Assembly (NCBI GenBank): GCA_902568875.1
Contig: CACFSG010000003.1
Location: forward strand, 1 to 64,000
Direction of reading: 5' to 3'
DNA from: an uncultured Pelagibacteraceae bacterium
Lineage (GTDB): Bacteria > Pseudomonadota > Alphaproteobacteria > Pelagibacterales > Pelagibacteraceae
Length of the DNA: 64,000 nucleotides
Program-made: the position numbers and the translations under genes
Part shown: in pieces, positions 17,716-26,729 of the stretch
Layout: every line of letters starts with the position of its first letter
Numbering within the stretch: position 1 is the stretch's first letter
Notes under the pieces: model-generated
What the model saw: the letters and a program-made list of their open reading frames with translations, nothing else
Databases searched by the model: none
What the model was told of the DNA's origin: nothing

Positions 17716-18621
17716 TTAATTAAGAGCAATATATCTCTTATTCCATCTCATGATAAGACTATAGTAAAAAAGTGATATAAAAAGAAAAAAACCACCAACT
17801 ATTGTATTTGTGGTTGGCACTTCATTTATTCCAAATAATGGCAACCATACCCAAAAAATTCCACCAATAACTTCTGTTAAGGATAACAAAGTTAATTCAG
17901 CTGCTGGAATTACTTTTGATCCAATAGAGTATAAAATTAAGCCTAAACATACTAAAGTACCGTGTAGTGAAAACATTGCACTATTATAACTTGTTGTAAA
18001 AAAAGGTTGTTTATTAATTAAAATCATAATTGTAGCTAAACTAAAACAAAATAGACCTGCTATAGCAACAGTAGTAAACTTGGGAGTTTCTTTTCTCCAT
18101 CTAAGTGTTACTGAAAATATAGAAAAACCAATAGAAGATGTAATTCCAAAAACAAATCCTATTAAAGAATTTTTTTCAGTATTGCCCATAGCCATAATTA
18201 TAATTCCCACTGTAGCAATAATGATTGATATCCAGACATTAATGCTAATTTTTTCTTTTAAAAACAAAAACGCTAATAAAGCTGTAAAGAAAGGCATTGC
18301 AGCTAAACATAAAAGTGTAATTGCTGCACTAGTATTTGTTATTGAATAAATAAATGAAATCATAGCAGTTCCAAGACCTACACCACCAACAAGCCCTGAT
18401 TTACCTATTTTTTTGTAATTTTTATAAAAATTTATTCCTTCTTCAAAATACAAATATAAATTTAAAATTATAAAAATAGTTAAACCTCTACTGAAAATAT
18501 ATTGCCATGGAACCAAATGTGGATCACTCATATATCTTACAACTAAAGGACCAAATGACCAAACTAGACCAGCAATCAAGACAATTGGTACAGCTATTTT
18601 TTCATTTTTAAGCTCAAGCAT
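17716..18621 (-). CDS. EamA/DMT-family permease, first gene of the creatinase operon
   Basis: A 301-residue protein with about ten hydrophobic segments and the EamA pattern: SITNTSAAITLLCLAAMPFF and FLFLKEKISINVWISIIIA in the first repeat, and SKVIPAAELTLLSLTEVIGG in the second. Substrate unknown. Position as first gene of the operon suggests it moves a substrate or product such as creatine, guanidinoacetate, sarcosine or an amino acid; this is inference from context. About 50 bases separate it from the end of moeA. Confidence 0.82.
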   Translation of the reverse strand: MLELKNEKIAVPIVLIAGLVWSFGPLVVRYMSDPHLVPWQYIFSRGLTIFIILNLYLYFEEGINFYKNYKKIGKSGLVGGVGLGTAMISFIYSITNTSAAITLLCLAAMPFFTALLAFLFLKEKISINVWISIIIATVGIIIMAMGNTEKNSLIGFVFGITSSIGFSIFSVTLRWRKETPKFTTVAIAGLFCFSLATIMILINKQPFFTTSYNSAMFSLHGTLVCLGLILYSIGSKVIPAAELTLLSLTEVIGGIFWVWLPLFGINEVPTTNTIVGGFFLFISLFYYSLIMRWNKRYIALN

Positions 18622-18672
18622 AAATTATCATTTAATTCTAATTAGTTTGAACTACAACAAAAATTATTTCTA

Positions 18673-19929
18673 TCATATTAAATTTTTATTTGAATAATTT
18701 TGAAAAAAACAATCTACAATTTCTCCCTTTTTAAATTTAGTTTTTCCAGAAGGTAACAAAATCCAGATATTTGATTGAACAAATGACTGAATTCTAAATG
18801 ACTCTTGACCTTTTAAAATTTGAACCTCGATTTTACCATTTTTAGTTGTATTAATTTTGCTTTTGATAAAACGGGTAAAATTTATTTTTTTATTAAACTC
18901 ATTTTTCAAGATTGCTTTCATAGGTTTTTCATCTTTAATTCCCAGTAAGCTTAGTAAATATGGATAAACAAAAAATCTAAAACAAGCTGCTGATGAAATT
19001 GGATTTCCTGGAAGACCAAAAATTGCTTTGGATTTTTTTTTAATTTTTGCAAATAAAATTGGTTTTCCAGGTCTTATTGCAACATTTTTAAAATAATTTG
19101 AAAGTTTAAATTTTTTAACAACAGCAGGTATAAAGTCAAATTTTCCAGCTGAAACCGCACCAGAAGTAAGAATAATATTAATTTTTGAATTAAACATTTT
19201 TTTTATTTCTTTTTTAAAAATTTTTTCATGCTTATCTCTTAATATTCCTCCATCTTTAAAATTAAACAAAAAATTTTCTTGTAATGATTTAATATAATAA
19301 CTGTTTGAATTTCTCACTTTCCAATTTGAGATTCTTTCTTGATTTGATATTTCATTGCCAGTTGAAAAAAACAATATGTTTGGTTTTTTTTTAACTTTAA
19401 TAAATTTAATACCTAATGTTTTTAAAGTTAAAATATGATTAGGTTGTAAAATAGTTCCTTTCTTTATCAACAAATCATTTTTTTTATAATCAGATCCTTT
19501 AAATCTTATATTTTGATTTTTTTTAATTTTTTTATTAATTACAATATATTCAGGTCTTTTTTTTTTATTAGGATAAAATACTATTTGCTCTATAGGTATA
19601 ATTGTATCAAAACCTTTTGGTATTATTCCACCTGTCATTATTTCTACAGTTTGAAATTTTTTTATTTTTTTATTTAATGGTTTATCACCTGCAGCAACTG
19701 TTCCTAAAATCTTAAATAATTTATTTTTTTTTTTACTTAAATTTTTGGTATCAATAGAGTTTATTGCATATCCATCAAAGGCAGAATTATTTCCTGCAGG
19801 ATTATCAACTTTACAAAAAATATTTGAAGCAGAAACTCTATTTAAACAATTGTCACTTTTTAAAATTTCATTACCAATTATAATTTTTGATTTTTTTAAT
19901 ATATTTTTTGATTGTTTATAACTAATCAT
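18673..19929 (-). CDS. moeA: molybdopterin molybdenumtransferase
   Basis: Inserts molybdate into adenylated molybdopterin, making Mo cofactor. Motifs: NSAFDGYAI, GTVAAGD, VEIMTGGIIPKGFDTIIPIE, ILTSGAVSAGKFDF and FGLPGNPISSAACF, in the usual order. 418 residues, normal length, unusually Lys-rich. The start overlaps the mobA stop by 8 bases. Together with mobA and fdhD it serves the molybdenum-dependent formate dehydrogenase encoded just to the right on the other strand. Confidence 0.95.
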   Translation of the reverse strand: MISYKQSKNILKKSKIIIGNEILKSDNCLNRVSASNIFCKVDNPAGNNSAFDGYAINSIDTKNLSKKKNKLFKILGTVAAGDKPLNKKIKKFQTVEIMTGGIIPKGFDTIIPIEQIVFYPNKKKRPEYIVINKKIKKNQNIRFKGSDYKKNDLLIKKGTILQPNHILTLKTLGIKFIKVKKKPNILFFSTGNEISNQERISNWKVRNSNSYYIKSLQENFLFNFKDGGILRDKHEKIFKKEIKKMFNSKINIILTSGAVSAGKFDFIPAVVKKFKLSNYFKNVAIRPGKPILFAKIKKKSKAIFGLPGNPISSAACFRFFVYPYLLSLLGIKDEKPMKAILKNEFNKKINFTRFIKSKINTTKNGKIEVQILKGQESFRIQSFVQSNIWILLPSGKTKFKKGEIVDCFFQNYSNKNLI

Positions 19930-20530
19930 TGTTCATTATTTTTATTGCTTTTTCTAAATCTTCCTTAGTATTAATATTAAAAAAAGGGTCAATTTTTTTA
20001 TACTCAATATTGATTATACTTACACCAACTGAATTGGCCCATAATTCAACTTTTCTTTCACCTTTTAATAGATCAGATTCTAATTGATCCATTAAATCCA
20101 TAGACCATAATCCAAATATATTATGTCTTGTTTTTTTACTTTTAATAAAAAATAATTTGCTATCACTAATTTTAATATTTTTATAAAAATTTTTAAGTTC
20201 TTTTTTTTTAAAAAAAGGTGTGTCTGTAGGAAATGTTGAAATCCAATTATATTTTTTATTATTTTCCTTAACCCATTTCATTGCTGTAAAAACACCTCCT
20301 AATGGGCCCAATCCATTCTTAAAATCTTTAGTTAAAAAAATTTTATCAGAAGACATAAAATTAATTAAATTATTTGTTACTATTAAAGTCTCATTAAATT
20401 CATCAACTATTTCTGATAAAATATAATCTATTAATATTTTACCTTGTAATTTAACTTGGGACTTATCTTGACCAAATCTTTGTGACTTTCCACCTGCTAG
20501 CACTACTCCTAAAATCTTGTTATGATCCAT
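19922..20530 (-). CDS. mobA: molybdenum cofactor guanylyltransferase
   Basis: Adds GMP from GTP to Mo-molybdopterin to form the guanine dinucleotide cofactor used by formate dehydrogenase-type enzymes. The N-terminal VVLAGGKSQRFGQDKSQVKL is the nucleotidyltransferase signature, and NGLGPLGGVFTAM and TFPTDTPFF with the metal-binding Asp follow. 202 residues, normal. First gene of mobA-moeA; it diverges from the formate dehydrogenase operon with only 43 bases between start codons. Confidence 0.94.
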   Translation of the reverse strand: MDHNKILGVVLAGGKSQRFGQDKSQVKLQGKILIDYILSEIVDEFNETLIVTNNLINFMSSDKIFLTKDFKNGLGPLGGVFTAMKWVKENNKKYNWISTFPTDTPFFKKKELKNFYKNIKISDSKLFFIKSKKTRHNIFGLWSMDLMDQLESDLLKGERKVELWANSVGVSIINIEYKKIDPFFNINTKEDLEKAIKIMNND

Positions 20531-20573
20531 TAAACAAAATATAAAACATTAAAATTTGTTTTAAAGATATATT

Positions 20574-20972
20574 ATGGATTTAAGAATTTTAGAAATTGCT
20601 ACAAATACAGAAAACAACAAAGTTCTAGATAAACATACACATAAATCAAAAAACAAAAATCCAATTTGTGGTGATGAAATGGAAATAAGTCTATTGATTA
20701 AGAATAACAAAGTAATTGATATAGGTTATCAATGTAAGTCATGTATTTATTGTCAAGCTTCAGTGAGTCTTCTTTCTCGAAATATAAAAAATAAAAATTT
20801 AGATGAAATTAAAGAATTTATTATAATTTGTGAAAATATATTTGAAAACACTAAAATCAACTTAGAAAAAAAATGGAAAAATTTTAAAGAACTTTTTAAT
20901 AAAAAAAATAAATCTAGAAAAGAATGTTTGCTCCTTCCTTTAAGGACTGTATTAAAAGCTCTTGATGATTAA
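20574..20972 (+). CDS. NifU/IscU-type Fe-S scaffold-like protein with extra cysteines
   Basis: A 132-residue NifU_N/SufU-like protein. The three scaffold cysteines can be placed: Cys32 in NPICGDE, Cys57 in the YQCKSCIYCQAS segment, and Cys118 in SRKECLLLPLR. Two more, Cys54 and Cys60, flank Cys57, which I do not recall from ordinary IscU. It is the first gene of the formate dehydrogenase operon, whose products carry many Fe-S clusters, so a role in loading them is inferred. Its stop overlaps the next start by 8 bases. Confidence 0.75.
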   Translation: MDLRILEIATNTENNKVLDKHTHKSKNKNPICGDEMEISLLIKNNKVIDIGYQCKSCIYCQASVSLLSRNIKNKNLDEIKEFIIICENIFENTKINLEKKWKNFKELFNKKNKSRKECLLLPLRTVLKALDD

Positions 20973-21441
20973 ATTAAATAAAAATATTTTTAAAAAAGCT
21001 TTACTTGCTGGATTCTTTTCAGCTTTTACAATTGGGATATTAACAATTTTAACTTACAAAAGTGCTTTGGGATTATTCTTGGCGACGTCTTTTGGATCAT
21101 CAATGGTTTTGTTGTTTGGTTTTCCTGAAAGTCCATTTGCACAACCCAAAAATGTTTTTTTTGGGCATTTGATAACAGCTTTAGTTGGAGTTATTTTTGT
21201 TAATTTAATACCCTTGCCAATTTATATTAGCATAGCATTAGCAGTAGGTATTGGAATTTTTTTTATGATATTATTTAATGTAGTTCATCCTCCTGCTGGT
21301 GGAAATCCTATTATGGTTATAATTGGAAGTGTATCTTTCGATTATTTAATTCTACCAATTATTTCTGGTTGTATAATAATCATATCATTGGCAATATTAA
21401 TAAATAAATTTATCTTAAAAAAAAAATACCCATTAAAATAA
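20965..21441 (+). CDS. HPP-family integral membrane protein
   Basis: About 158 residues with four to five hydrophobic segments and the family signature VVHPPAGGNPIMVI near residue 115. HPP proteins are small inner-membrane proteins, some linked to nitrite transport in plastids and cyanobacteria. Here it sits between the scaffold gene and fdhD, so transport of formate or molybdate is possible but not shown. I use ATG 20965, in the ATGATTAA overlap with the previous gene, rather than the TTG one codon earlier. Confidence 0.8.
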   Translation: MIKLNKNIFKKALLAGFFSAFTIGILTILTYKSALGLFLATSFGSSMVLLFGFPESPFAQPKNVFFGHLITALVGVIFVNLIPLPIYISIALAVGIGIFFMILFNVVHPPAGGNPIMVIIGSVSFDYLILPIISGCIIIISLAILINKFILKKKYPLK

Positions 21442-21445
21442 ATTA

Positions 21446-22285
21446 ATGAATTCAAAATATAAAATAACAAAATTTAAAAAAAATAAATTTGAAAATATTG
21501 AAGATTTAATATCTATAGAAGAGCCATTAGAAATTTCTTTAAAATATAAAGAAAAAAAAAGTTGGCTCACAAAAAGCTTATCAATAACGATGAGAACTCC
21601 CGGCCATGATAAAGATTTAGTTAGAGGTTTTTTATTTAATGAACAAATTATCCAAAATATAAAAGATATTAAAAGTATAGAAAGTTATGGAGAAAAAGTT
21701 GGTCAATACAATATTCAAAATAAAATACTCATTACATTAAATAATTCTGATAATGTAAATATTTCAAAAATAAAAAGAGATTTTTTAACTAATTCTTCTT
21801 GTGGAGTTTGTGGCAAATCCTCTTTAGATGCCTTGGAAATTATAAAAAAAGATAAAACACCAAAATTAAATCCCAAATTAACTAAAGATATAATAATTAA
21901 ATCACCATCCATTCTTAAAAAAAACCAATCTGAATTTTCTAAAACAGGCGGAATTCATGCTAGTGGATTGTTTTCATCAGATGGAAATTTGATATCATTA
22001 AGGGAAGATGTGGGAAGACATAATGCTTTAGATAAAATGATTGGAGATTCTTTGTTAAAAAATATCCTTAAACCAAATGATCAATTTATAACGTGTTCTG
22101 GTCGCTTAAACTTTGAGCTGGTACAAAAAGTATTAATGACAAATATTGGATTAATGATAGGTGTAGGTGCGCCAACAAGCCTTGCAATTGATTTAGCGAA
22201 TAAATTTGACATGACCTTGATAGGTTTCGTAAAAGAGGACAGTTTTAATATTTACACAAATAACCAAAAAGTTATTGTGAGTTAA
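21446..22285 (+). CDS. fdhD: formate dehydrogenase accessory sulfurtransferase
   Basis: FdhD passes sulfur from a cysteine desulfurase to the Mo cofactor, which formate dehydrogenases need for activity. Visible: TMRTPGHDKDLVRGFLFNE, the reactive NSSCGVCGKSS loop with two Cys, GGIHASGLF, REDVGRHNALDK and GAPTSLAIDLA. 279 residues, normal length. It lies 15 bases before the fused fdsGB gene, as expected for a dedicated accessory factor. Confidence 0.95.
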   Translation: MNSKYKITKFKKNKFENIEDLISIEEPLEISLKYKEKKSWLTKSLSITMRTPGHDKDLVRGFLFNEQIIQNIKDIKSIESYGEKVGQYNIQNKILITLNNSDNVNISKIKRDFLTNSSCGVCGKSSLDALEIIKKDKTPKLNPKLTKDIIIKSPSILKKNQSEFSKTGGIHASGLFSSDGNLISLREDVGRHNALDKMIGDSLLKNILKPNDQFITCSGRLNFELVQKVLMTNIGLMIGVGAPTSLAIDLANKFDMTLIGFVKEDSFNIYTNNQKVIVS

Positions 22286-22300
22286 AAAAGGAATTTTGCG

Positions 22301-23956
22301 GTGTCCAAAAATATAAGTAATTTATCTGGGAGAATTGGTTTAAAAGACAACTTATTTAAAAAGATGTCAGAAAATATTCTTAAAGATTCACCAAAAGATA
22401 TTAAAGAAATTGCTAAAGAATATAATATGGGTGTTTCTACAATTCATGGTGCTGAAAGCTTCTATGAATTTTTAAGACCTTCCCATAGAAAAAAAAAAGC
22501 TTTTGTTTGTAATGGTAGTGCATGTATGTGCTCTGGAACTCAGGAAAAATTAAAAAAGAAATTAAAAGAAAAATTGGGAGATGATAAAGTTGGAGAAATG
22601 TTTTGTTTAGGTCATTGTTATGAAAACAATGCTTTTCATTATGATGGTGAAAACTATGCTGGGAAAGATATTCAAAAAATAGATCAAATTCTTAAAGGTG
22701 AAAAAATTAAACAAGATAAGTTTTTTTCAAAAAGTTACGCTACTACAAGTTTTTTAATGGATAATAGTTTGTCTTCAATTGATTTATTTAAAAAATATCT
22801 AACAAAATTTTTAAAAAATAATAAAAAAGAAATTATAAAATCTTTACTTGATTCAAATTTAACAGGAAGAGGTGGAGCTGGATTTCCTACAGGGGTAAAA
22901 TGGGACTTTTGTAGTAAAGAACAATCAGAAAAAAAATATGTAATTTGTAATGCTGATGAAGGTGATTCAGGTGCCTTCTCAGATAGATATTTGTTAGAGG
23001 ATCAACCGCTTAAAGTTTTATTTGGAATGGTAATTTGTGGTTACGTGATTGGAAGTAATGAAGGAGTTTTATATATTAGAGGTGAATATCCAAAATCTAT
23101 TGAAGCAATTAATGGATGCATTAATGAATTAAAAAAATCTGGTTTATTAGGTAAAAATATTTTAGGAACTGATTTTTCTTTTGAATTAAATATTTGTATT
23201 GGTCAAGGAGCATACATTTGTGGTGAAGAAACTGCACTGATTGCTTCTATTGAAGGAAGAAGAGCTGAAGTTGACGTAAGACCCCCTTTTCCTGTTACTG
23301 AAGGACTTTATAAAAAACCAACTGTAGTAAATAATGTTGAAACTTTAGCAGCAGCATCAGGAATTCTAATTAATGGAGCAGATAATTTTTCAGCTATTGG
23401 AAATAAAAAATCTGCAGGAACAAAATTGGTTTGTTTAGATAGTTTTTTTAAAAATCCTGGTGTCTATGAAATTGATATGGGTACACCAATGAAAAAAATA
23501 TTTCATGAAATTGGTGGTGGTTATAAAGAGGAAATTAAAGCATTTCAAATTGGTGGTCCTTTAGGAGGTGTTGTCCCTATCACTGAAATTGATAATTTAA
23601 ATTTAGATTTTCAAGAATTTACCTCAAAAGGTTTTATGTTAGGTCATGCTAGTGTAGTAAGTATTCCTAAAAATTTTTCAATGACTGAATATATACATCA
23701 TTTGTTTGAGTTCTCTGCTGAAGAGTCTTGTGGCAAATGTTTTCCAGGACGACTTGGATCTTACAGAGGAAAAGAAATGTTTGATCAAGTTAAGAAAAAA
23801 ACTTCTAAAATTCCACTAAAATTACTTAATGAATTATTGATAACTATGCAAAAAGGCTGTTTATGTGCTCTTTGTGGTGCAATTCCTACTCCTATTATGA
23901 ACATCTTAAAATATTTTGGTGATGAAATGAAAAGTGATATGGTAAAAGATAATTAA
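22301..23956 (+). CDS. fdsB: NAD-dependent formate dehydrogenase, fused gamma-beta subunit
   Basis: Diaphorase part of a soluble NAD-dependent formate dehydrogenase. Residues about 1-140 are a NuoE/FdsG-like 2Fe-2S domain with Cys70, Cys75, Cys102 and Cys106. Residues about 150-551 are a NuoF/FdsB-like domain with the GRGGAGFPTGVKW FMN/NADH loop, CNADEGDSGAFSDR, GAYICGEETALI and a C-terminal 4Fe-4S site (ESCGKCFPGR and a later CLCALCG). In Rhodobacter and Cupriavidus these are separate genes. The start is GTG 22301 with an AAAAGGA ribosome site about 10 bases upstream; the stop shares one base with the fdsA ATG. Confidence 0.93.
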   Translation: MSKNISNLSGRIGLKDNLFKKMSENILKDSPKDIKEIAKEYNMGVSTIHGAESFYEFLRPSHRKKKAFVCNGSACMCSGTQEKLKKKLKEKLGDDKVGEMFCLGHCYENNAFHYDGENYAGKDIQKIDQILKGEKIKQDKFFSKSYATTSFLMDNSLSSIDLFKKYLTKFLKNNKKEIIKSLLDSNLTGRGGAGFPTGVKWDFCSKEQSEKKYVICNADEGDSGAFSDRYLLEDQPLKVLFGMVICGYVIGSNEGVLYIRGEYPKSIEAINGCINELKKSGLLGKNILGTDFSFELNICIGQGAYICGEETALIASIEGRRAEVDVRPPFPVTEGLYKKPTVVNNVETLAAASGILINGADNFSAIGNKKSAGTKLVCLDSFFKNPGVYEIDMGTPMKKIFHEIGGGYKEEIKAFQIGGPLGGVVPITEIDNLNLDFQEFTSKGFMLGHASVVSIPKNFSMTEYIHHLFEFSAEESCGKCFPGRLGSYRGKEMFDQVKKKTSKIPLKLLNELLITMQKGCLCALCGAIPTPIMNILKYFGDEMKSDMVKDN

Positions 23957-26724
23957 TGAGTTCTGAAAAAAGAAAAATTGCTTATATAGATGGTAAACCA
24001 TACGAAATTGGTACTAACCACACTTCTATTTTAAAATTCGTAAAAAGTTATGTAGGAGAAAAAAAAGTTCCAACTCTTTGTGATGATCCTAATTTAGCAC
24101 CTTATGGTGCTTGTAGAGTCTGTTCTGTTGAAGTTGCATTGCAAAAAGATGGACCAACAAAAGTGGTTGCCTCTTGTCATACTCCAGTTGCAGAAAATCA
24201 ACATATTTTTACATCTAATGAAAATCTTCAAAGTCTTAGAAAAAATATTGTAGAATTGGTTTTAAGTGACCACCCAATGGAATGTAATACTTGCGAAGTA
24301 AATAATAATTGTGAACTTCAAACAGTTGCTAATGATTTGGGTATTTCAGATCATAGATATAATAATCCAAAACAACACAAAGGTATTCCAAGAGATACTT
24401 CTCATGACTACATGAGAATGAATTTAGATAATTGTATTAACTGTGGAAGGTGCGTAAGAGCTTGTGATGAAATTCAAGGTTCATTTGTCCTAACTATGTC
24501 TGGAAGAGGATTTGAGTCCAGAATAACTACTGATAACGATATGATGTTTGGAGACTCTTCATGTGTTTCTTGTGGAGCTTGTGCTCACACATGTCCGACT
24601 GATGCAATTTCAGATGTTTTTCAATCTAAATCAGTTGCTGTAGATAAAAAGGTAAGAACTACTTGTTCTTATTGTGGAGTTGGTTGTAATTTAGAAGCAT
24701 CAATTAAAGATAATAAAGTAGTAGCAATAGATACACCTAAACAAACTGAAGTAAATGCCGGTCACACCTGTATTAAAGGAAGATATGCATTTGGCTTTTA
24801 TGATCATCCAGATAGATTAAAAACACCATTAATCAAAAGAAATGGTAAATTTAAAGAAGCAACTTGGGATGAAGCTTATGATTTTATTAAAAAAGAAATG
24901 CAAAGAATTATTAAAGACAATGGTCCGGACGCATTTGCCGGAATTTCATCAGCAAGATGTACTAATGAAGAAAATTATATTTTTCAAAAAATGATAAGGG
25001 CAGCTGTAGGAACAAATAGCGTAGATTGTTGTGCAAGAATTTGTCACTCACCTACTGCATGGGGGATGCAACAAACATTTGGAACAGGTGCTGCAACAAA
25101 CTCTACAGAAGATATTTATCACGCAGACCTTTTTTTAGTTATCGGTGCAAATCCAACAAATGCGCACCCTGTTACAGGGGCTAAAATAAAACAGCAAGTG
25201 ATGAAAGGTAAAAAACTTATTGTTTTAGATCCTATTACTACTGAGCTTGCAAAACTTGCAGACTACCATATTAAATTAAGACCAGGTACTAATGTTGCGG
25301 TTCTTAACATGATGTTACATTTTATAATTAAATCAAAATTATATAACGCTGATTTTATAAGAGACAGAACAGAAGGATTTGATAATTTTCTTAAAAATAT
25401 CGAAAGACAAGATGTTGATCATCTAGCAAAAGTTGCTGGTGTTAATAAACAACAAGTCAAAGAGGCTGCAATTGCATATGCCACTGCAAAAAATTCAATG
25501 GAGTTTCATGGTTTAGGGGTTACTGAACATGAACAAGGTTCAAAAACAGTAATGTTAATCGCTGACCTTGCAATGATTACTGGAAATATTGGAAGAAAAG
25601 GAGTTGGTGTAAATCCCCTAAGAGGTCAAAATAATGTTCAGGGTGCTGCTGACATGGGATGTCAACCTCACCAAGGTGCAGGGTATTTCGAAGTTTCAGA
25701 TAAAAAAAATCAAAAGTTTTATTCTGAAAAATATGGTGTTACTCATCCAACTAAACCTGGTCTTAAAATACCTCAAATGTTTGATGCTGCTATTAAAAAA
25801 GAAATTAAAGGAATTTGGATTATTGGTGAGGATATTGTTCAAACAGATCCTAATAGTGCTCATGTAGTTGAAGCTATGAATTCATTAGAGTTATTAGTGG
25901 TTCAAGAAATATTTATGAGTGAAACAGCAAAACTTGCAACTGTAGTTTTACCAGGAACTACATTTTTAGAAAAAGATGGAACATTTACTAATACCGAGAG
26001 AAGAGTACAAAGAGTTAACCGAGCAGTTCCACCATTACCAGGAACAAAACCTGATGGCGTTATAGTAACAGACATGATGCAAAAACTTGGATTTAATCAA
26101 CCTACTTATGATGCAGATCAAGTGTTATCAGAAATTGCTGATATTGTACCTTTTTTTAAAGGTATTACTCGAGAAAGATTAGGAAAATTTGGATTACAAT
26201 GGCCTGTAAAAGAAGATGGAACAGATACTGAAATATTACACACTGAAGAATTTAAATTAGGTAAAGGCCGATTAAAAAGTTTTGATTGGAAAGAATCTAC
26301 TGAAATTACAAATAACCAAAAAGATTACCCTTTAATATTAACTACTAGCCGTGTTTTACAACACTACAACGCTGCTACTATGACTAGAAGAACTAATAAT
26401 ATTAATATTGTTAACGAAGATGTTTTATTAATCCATCCTAAAGATGCGGCTGATAGAGATTTGAATACTGGTGATATTGGAAGATTATATTCAGGAAGAG
26501 GTGAAGTAGCTTTAAAAGTCGAAGTTACTGATAAAGTAAAAGAAGGAATCGTCTTTACAACGTTCCATTTCCCAGAACATATGGTGAATATGGTAACAGG
26601 ACATGGGAAAGATGAGGAAACAATGTGTGCAGAATATAAAGTGTCCTCAGTACAAGTTCAAAAAATTTCAAATCAATTTAAAACTGAAGTTAAACCAAAA
26701 GAGAATCAAGCAGAAGTTAGTTAA
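23956..26724 (+). CDS. fdsA: NAD-dependent formate dehydrogenase, molybdenum catalytic subunit
   Basis: Oxidises formate to CO2 at a Mo-bis-MGD centre and passes electrons to the FdsGB part. N-terminal NuoG-like domain: 2Fe-2S ligands in DDPNLAPYGACRVCSVEV, a His/Cys cluster around DHPMECNTCEVNNNCEL, then ferredoxin pairs NCINCGRCVRAC and CVSCGACAHTCPT. The Mo domain starts at TTCSYCGVGCN. The Mo ligand is Cys363 in CCARICHSPTAW, a Cys and not selenocysteine (the codon is TGT). 922 residues, normal for FdsA. It shares one base with fdsB and is the last formate dehydrogenase structural gene. Confidence 0.96.
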   Translation: MSSEKRKIAYIDGKPYEIGTNHTSILKFVKSYVGEKKVPTLCDDPNLAPYGACRVCSVEVALQKDGPTKVVASCHTPVAENQHIFTSNENLQSLRKNIVELVLSDHPMECNTCEVNNNCELQTVANDLGISDHRYNNPKQHKGIPRDTSHDYMRMNLDNCINCGRCVRACDEIQGSFVLTMSGRGFESRITTDNDMMFGDSSCVSCGACAHTCPTDAISDVFQSKSVAVDKKVRTTCSYCGVGCNLEASIKDNKVVAIDTPKQTEVNAGHTCIKGRYAFGFYDHPDRLKTPLIKRNGKFKEATWDEAYDFIKKEMQRIIKDNGPDAFAGISSARCTNEENYIFQKMIRAAVGTNSVDCCARICHSPTAWGMQQTFGTGAATNSTEDIYHADLFLVIGANPTNAHPVTGAKIKQQVMKGKKLIVLDPITTELAKLADYHIKLRPGTNVAVLNMMLHFIIKSKLYNADFIRDRTEGFDNFLKNIERQDVDHLAKVAGVNKQQVKEAAIAYATAKNSMEFHGLGVTEHEQGSKTVMLIADLAMITGNIGRKGVGVNPLRGQNNVQGAADMGCQPHQGAGYFEVSDKKNQKFYSEKYGVTHPTKPGLKIPQMFDAAIKKEIKGIWIIGEDIVQTDPNSAHVVEAMNSLELLVVQEIFMSETAKLATVVLPGTTFLEKDGTFTNTERRVQRVNRAVPPLPGTKPDGVIVTDMMQKLGFNQPTYDADQVLSEIADIVPFFKGITRERLGKFGLQWPVKEDGTDTEILHTEEFKLGKGRLKSFDWKESTEITNNQKDYPLILTTSRVLQHYNAATMTRRTNNINIVNEDVLLIHPKDAADRDLNTGDIGRLYSGRGEVALKVEVTDKVKEGIVFTTFHFPEHMVNMVTGHGKDEETMCAEYKVSSVQVQKISNQFKTEVKPKENQAEVS

Positions 26725-26729
26725 ATCTA

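Noticed and set aside
23956-26724. Considered a selenocysteine codon in the formate dehydrogenase.
   Set aside because: The Mo-ligand codon 363 is TGT (Cys) and the frame has no internal TGA.
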